NCBI GenBank assembly: GCA_027052485.1
Contig: JALUFA010000053.1
Coordinates: forward strand, 1-16,138
Reading direction: 5' to 3'
Length of the DNA: 16,138 nt
Source: Hydrogenothermaceae bacterium
GTDB lineage: Bacteria; Aquificota; Aquificia; Aquificales; Hydrogenothermaceae
The notes beneath the pieces were generated by a model. That model ran no database searches. It had not been told where the DNA came from and saw nothing but the letters and a program-made list of their open reading frames with translations. Of the stretch, positions 14,537 through 16,138 are shown piece by piece (the first letter of the stretch is position 1; each line of letters begins with the position of its first letter). The position numbers and the translations under genes are program-made.

Positions 14537-15255
14537 ATCAATCTTCCACCTTCCACAGGTATAAACGCACCTGTAGTAAATTCAGTCTCTATTAAATATT
14601 TTACAGCTTTGTATACCTCTTTTTCACCTCCCCATTTTTTCAGAACCGTTTTTTCTAGGGGTTTCTTAAGGTCTTCTATTCCCTCAGCTGGAACAATTGG
14701 CCCCGGTAAAACAGCATTTACAAGGACATGGGGAGCAAGCTCCTTTGCTAAAACCTTTGTTAAGGTTAAAAGACCTCCCTTTGTTATTATGTATGGCGCA
14801 AAGCCTTTGTAAGGTCTTAGAGGAGAGTAATCTACGATGTTTATAATCCTTCCCTCTTTTACCTCCAGCATCTTTTTTCCTAAGATTTGTGATAGGATGT
14901 AAGGAGCCTTTATGTGTATCTTATAAAACCTATCAAGCTGGCTAAAATCATCCTTAAGAAAATCAACAGGATAGTAGATAGATGCGTTGTTAATAAGTAT
15001 GTGAACTGCTCCGACCTTTTCTAAAGCTTGGTATGCAAGACTTTCAACCTGTTTTTCATCTTCAAGGTTTGTCTTTATTAAAAAGGCTTTTCTCCCTAGG
15101 GACTCTATCTGCTTTTTTAAAGATTTGGCCTTATCTTCTGATGAATTGTAATGGATTATAATGTTTGCTCCATCTTTTGCAAGGGACAGTGCCAGAAAGG
15201 TACCAATCCTTCTGGCTGCTCCTGTGATGAGGATGTTTTTATCTTTAATATTCAA
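14530..15255 (-). CDS. Short-chain dehydrogenase/reductase, pteridine-reductase (FolM/PTR1)-like
   Basis: A 241-residue Rossmann-fold NAD(P)H reductase. The cofactor motif TGAARRIG (11-18) has the Arg-Arg typical of NADPH-using pteridine reductases. NNAS lies at 89-92, and the catalytic Y155-x3-K159 in APYIITKGG. The position that holds Ser in ordinary SDRs is D142 (IVDYSP), as in Leishmania PTR1 and E. coli FolM (dihydromonapterin reductase). A role in reducing dihydropterin or dihydrofolate is therefore plausible, but another carbonyl substrate cannot be excluded. The start is TTG at 15253-15255, directly after the chemoreceptor stop (TAATTG), with no clear Shine-Dalgarno, so it probably depends on coupling. 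Its stop overlaps the hydrolase start. Confidence 0.87.
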   Translation of the reverse strand: MNIKDKNILITGAARRIGTFLALSLAKDGANIIIHYNSSEDKAKSLKKQIESLGRKAFLIKTNLEDEKQVESLAYQALEKVGAVHILINNASIYYPVDFLKDDFSQLDRFYKIHIKAPYILSQILGKKMLEVKEGRIINIVDYSPLRPYKGFAPYIITKGGLLTLTKVLAKELAPHVLVNAVLPGPIVPAEGIEDLKKPLEKTVLKKWGGEKEVYKAVKYLIETEFTTGAFIPVEGGRLIC

Positions 15256-16138
15256 TTATCTCTTTATTTTTTCTTTGGCTAATTTATCTAACTCTTTTTT
15301 GATTATTTCTTCAAGTTCTTCAAATGCCACTTTACTTGAGTTTTCCATAGATTTAAGCATTTCTACAATCTGCTGGTCTATGATACCCTCATCAACGGCA
15401 CGTTTAATAACTTCTCTTACCATGTCGTGTACGTTTTTATGGTGTTTTGCAATGTCTTCAAGTATACCTTTGTCCTTGATAAGGTAGATAAGTTCTGAAG
15501 AAAACCATTTTCCAAAATTACACTCTGTTTCTGGAACCACCTCTTCTTTCTTGTGAAGGGCGATTGCTTCGTAAGCCTTAACCTTAAGTAAAATATGGTC
15601 AATTTTTCCAACGATAATTTTAATGATATAGTTAACTTTAGAAGTTTTCTCTTCAATTGTTTGAGCGTTGTTAACAATTTCCACAAGAGCAGCACCAAGA
15701 TTTCGTAAGGCTTTTACGTCTTCGTCTATTTTAAGGACAAATGTATCTGAAATTTTGTTTATGTCTGATGCTTCCTGTTTTAGCTTTTCAATGTTTGCTG
15801 CAACTTCTTCTGTAGCTTTTCTCGTTCTTTCTGCAAGGTTTCTAACCTCATCTGCAACAACGGCAAATCCTTTCCCGTGTTCTCCGGCCCTTGCAGCCTC
15901 TATTGCAGCGTTAAGAGCGAGGAGGTTTGTCTGGTCTGATATGTCTCTGATTAAAGAAATTACGTTCGTTATTTCTTCTGTACTTTTGTTTAACGTTTCT
16001 ACTACCTTCTTCAAATCTTTAGAGTAGTTCACAAGTTCTTCCATAGACTCAATAACGTCTTCACTGTACTTATGGGCTGATTCTGTCTTTTCTACATTTT
16101 TCTCATTAAGTTCTACAACTTCATCTAGCATTTCAGAA
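15256..16138 (-). CDS. Methyl-accepting chemotaxis protein with CZB domain, 5' end outside window
   Basis: C-terminal part (about 293 residues) of a second chemoreceptor. The frame is open to the right edge: codons for Ser-Glu precede the Met at 16131, so that Met is internal. The signalling tip [20 protein letters not shown] plus [20 protein letters not shown] is followed by a helical return arm and a CZB domain. Candidate zinc ligands are in [14 protein letters not shown] (His), [12 protein letters not shown] (Cys) and [10 protein letters not shown] (two His). Sensor and membrane parts, if any, lie beyond the window. It abuts the SDR gene, an unusual partner for a chemoreceptor. It shares the CZB design with the receptor at 6653, but the sequences outside the tip differ clearly. 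Confidence 0.92.
   Translation of the reverse strand, partial: SEMLDEVVELNEKNVEKTESAHKYSEDVIESMEELVNYSKDLKKVVETLNKSTEEITNVISLIRDISDQTNLLALNAAIEAARAGEHGKGFAVVADEVRNLAERTRKATEEVAANIEKLKQEASDINKISDTFVLKIDEDVKALRNLGAALVEIVNNAQTIEEKTSKVNYIIKIIVGKIDHILLKVKAYEAIALHKKEEVVPETECNFGKWFSSELIYLIKDKGILEDIAKHHKNVHDMVREVIKRAVDEGIIDQQIVEMLKSMENSSKVAFEELEEIIKKELDKLAKEKIKR

Noticed and set aside
1..16138. tRNA genes, insertion sequences, prophage or attachment sites
   Set aside because: No tRNA cloverleaf, transposase, integrase, terminal inverted repeats or target duplications were recognised.

Overview
The window reads as an AT-rich bacterial chromosome from a thermophile, most likely an Aquificota relative (Persephonella/Sulfurihydrogenibium-type). 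The reasons are Lys/Glu/Ile-rich proteins, tightly packed and overlapping genes, a 6S RNA just upstream of ygfA/fau, RNase Y, CZB-type chemoreceptors, and a prefoldin of a type best known from a deep-sea hyperthermophilic archaeon. The taxon is an inference. No stretch over 300 bases is empty; the longest gaps are 4030-4275 (6S RNA), 6488-6652 (terminator plus a flagellar-type promoter) and 7931-8150 (terminator plus promoter).

Layout. (1) Positions 1-4029, plus strand: the translation block rpmI (3' end) - rplT - pheS - pheT. (2) 4068-6520: 6S RNA, a hairpin covering the ribosome-binding site of the next gene, ygfA/fau, then rny overlapping it and ending at a terminator. (3) 6567-7972: a stand-alone soluble chemoreceptor with a C-terminal zinc-binding CZB domain, behind a sigma-28-like promoter. 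(4) 8087-11664, plus strand: a compact six-gene operon, the most unusual part. In order it encodes an unrecognised 230-residue protein; a protein resembling CRISPR RAMP proteins (Csm5-like) with no CRISPR nearby; a fasciclin (FAS1) protein without a signal peptide; a prefoldin-alpha homologue that closely resembles archaeal filament-forming gamma-prefoldin; a 61-residue protein resembling the C-terminal half of prefoldin beta, with a strong intrinsic terminator inside its reading frame; and a secreted YfdX-family protein. (5) 11652-16138, minus strand and convergent with the operon: CZB chemoreceptor (5' end off window) - pteridine-reductase-like SDR - metallo-beta-lactamase-fold hydrolase - thiO - aldo/keto reductase, all abutting or overlapping.

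How it may work. Blocks 1, 2 and 5 are mostly housekeeping genes. Block 4 looks like a bacterial filamentous-prefoldin locus. The chaperone gene has the best ribosome-binding site in the operon and expression-biased codons (1 ATA in 24 Ile codons). The terminator after it would let only some transcripts reach the mini-beta and YfdX genes, so one may predict much filament subunit and little of the possible capping subunit. That model is inference; the homologies and the terminator are read from the sequence.
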